From Azoarcus sp. DD4 (GTDB lineage: Bacteria > Pseudomonadota > Gammaproteobacteria > Burkholderiales > Rhodocyclaceae), in NCBI RefSeq assembly GCF_006496635.1, contig NZ_CP022958.1:5022001-5086000 (forward strand): a DNA stretch of 64,000 bases, given 5' to 3'. Below, piece after piece: positions 63,120-64,000 of the stretch. Each line of letters starts with the position of its first letter. Within the stretch, counting starts at the first letter, position 1. Both the position numbers and the translations under genes were made by a program. Under the pieces are notes generated by a model that made no database searches, was not told the origin of the DNA, and saw only the letters and a list, made by a program, of their open reading frames with translations.

Positions 63120-63366
63120 ATCAAGCTCGAGGTGGCGAACCTGTCCCCCCCACGGCAGAGTGTTCTGGAACGACGAACGCATGAGCGACGAGCAGATCGC
63201 GCAGCGGCTGCAGGCCTCCGCGTCGCGCCAGCCCCAGCCCGAGGACTTCATCCGCGGCGACCGCCGGGTGGACCCACCAGCGCGTCGCCCAGGTGATGGC
63301 GGCTGCGCAGAAGTCCGGGGCGTTGGAACTGGGCTTCATGACCGACCCGGGCGGCGACCGGGGTGA
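63120..63366 (+). pseudogene. ExbD/TolR remnant, frameshifted and truncated
   Basis: Three frames together give the C-terminal part of ExbD: IKLEVANLSPP, then after a shift at a run of seven C (63145-63151) GRVFWNDERMSDEQIAQRLQ and PQPEDFIRGDRRVD, then after a second shift near 63277 HQRVAQVMAAAQKSGALELG and FMTDP. The N-terminal membrane anchor is missing. The order of pieces follows ExbD proteins of the TonB system. It is dead and marks worn iron-uptake cargo. Confidence 0.7.
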
Positions 63367-64000
63367 GTCGAAAGACACCCCCATGAAACTGCGTCGGCAC
63401 GCACGCCCTGACGCCGGCGCGTCGTCGTCGGCTGCACCGCTCGCGGATTTCAGCACGCGCGAGCACCTGCGCGCCGCGCCCAACGGAGACCCGAGGACCG
63501 CCTGTGCCACGTCGCCGGTCTGCCCGCCTTGGCACGGCAGCAGCAGGCACTGACCCTCAGCATTCAATGCCGGGGATGTGCGCCGGCCTGCTCCGCGGGT
63601 GTCGGCGACGGGCCTGTTCCGAACGGGCATGAGGCTTTGAAGAGATACCATCGAAGGATGTCGATTTCAGGAGACGACTGCACCAATTGATGGGGCGTAA
63701 CACCAAGTGTGCAGGCGGCTCTTGACTTTTGCGGCGGCACGGACTCCCTTTCCAACCCGACGTGCGAATTGGTGCTATTTGCAATCCCGGTGACCGTCTG
63801 CTTGCATCGTGTTGCCCGTGTCCAGCGCGAGAAACGTATAGCCAGTTCGGTCAATCCGCTTACGAATCGAGTTCATCTGTCCGCTTGACGGTATGGTCGG
63901 TGCCATTGGTTCCATGCGCCCATCCAAATATCATTTTTCGGCATTGCGTGCCGGAGTGCCTCCATGCACACCATGCACGTGCCCACCCTCGATAGCCGTC
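63367..64000. other. Region without a recognisable gene
   Basis: Short frames occur on both strands but none has a credible ribosome site with protein-like composition. The GC content falls toward the end. It may be further decayed cargo. Confidence 0.4.

Overview
This 64 kb window is high in GC and lies almost wholly inside an integrative and conjugative element (ICE) of the PFGI-1 / PAGI-2 / ICEclc type. The host is probably a betaproteobacterium (Burkholderiales or Rhodocyclales) or a close relative. That is inferred from the CopK, CzcE and CopI-type copper genes, the IS types and the codon use; no rRNA, tRNA or housekeeping gene is present to settle it.

Layout. (1) 1-6532, plus strand: a defence operon made of the 3' end of a type III restriction subunit followed by a two-gene Hachiman system (hamA-hamB). 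It abuts the conjugation genes with no gap. (2) 6533-12598, minus strand: ICE transfer genes, namely the TIGR03747 membrane protein, the coupling protein TraD, TIGR03765, a lytic transglycosylase, TIGR03759, a coiled-coil membrane protein and a PilL-like lipoprotein. (3) 12796-17401, minus strand: an SNF2-like helicase, a small protein, a DUF6094-type DNA methyltransferase and a protein of unknown function. (4) 17899-43933: a 26 kb copper-resistance island. It holds CopRS, a DUF411 protein, multicopper oxidase, cupredoxin, CusF, a CusCBA-type RND pump, a cytochrome c, two DUF2933 proteins, a P1B ATPase, and two copies of a copK-czcE pair. The right part is worn by transposition: an IS110-family element, an IS407-group IS3 element that splits an HD-GYP gene, and a porin remnant. 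(5) 44198-61434, minus strand: the ICE maintenance and regulation module, with DUF932, DUF3275, DUF3577, DUF3085, TopB, SSB, DUF3158, TIGR03761, an OST-HTH protein, STY4528, DUF2857, ParB, a HicA-like protein, ParA and AlpA. (6) 61976-64000: a LysR regulator, then degraded cargo including an exbD remnant.

How the parts fit. The copper genes cover periplasmic sensing (CopRS), periplasmic binding and oxidation (CopK, CzcE, CopI-like, CusF, multicopper oxidase), efflux across both membranes (CusCBA) and export from the cytosol (P1B ATPase). A 14-base box, T(G/T)AC-N6-GTAA, recurs in front of these units and is the likely CopR operator. The ICE module is partitioned by ParAB and probably controlled by AlpA and the DUF2857/ParB region, by analogy with bisC/bisD of ICEclc.

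Most unusual signals. Three repeat families sit in the non-coding DNA of the ICE backbone, not the cargo. (a) A three-hairpin element of about 75 bases occurs four times, 100-160 bases upstream of ICE genes, and its stems keep pairing through compensatory changes. (b) A hairpin preceded by a TCCACCC-like box sits in the leader of about twelve ICE genes; its setting resembles the published radC RNA motif. (c) A perfect 17-21 bp palindrome centred on CTATCCCCTGGGGATAG occurs three times upstream of replication and regulatory genes. Together they suggest a dedicated layered control system for the ICE.
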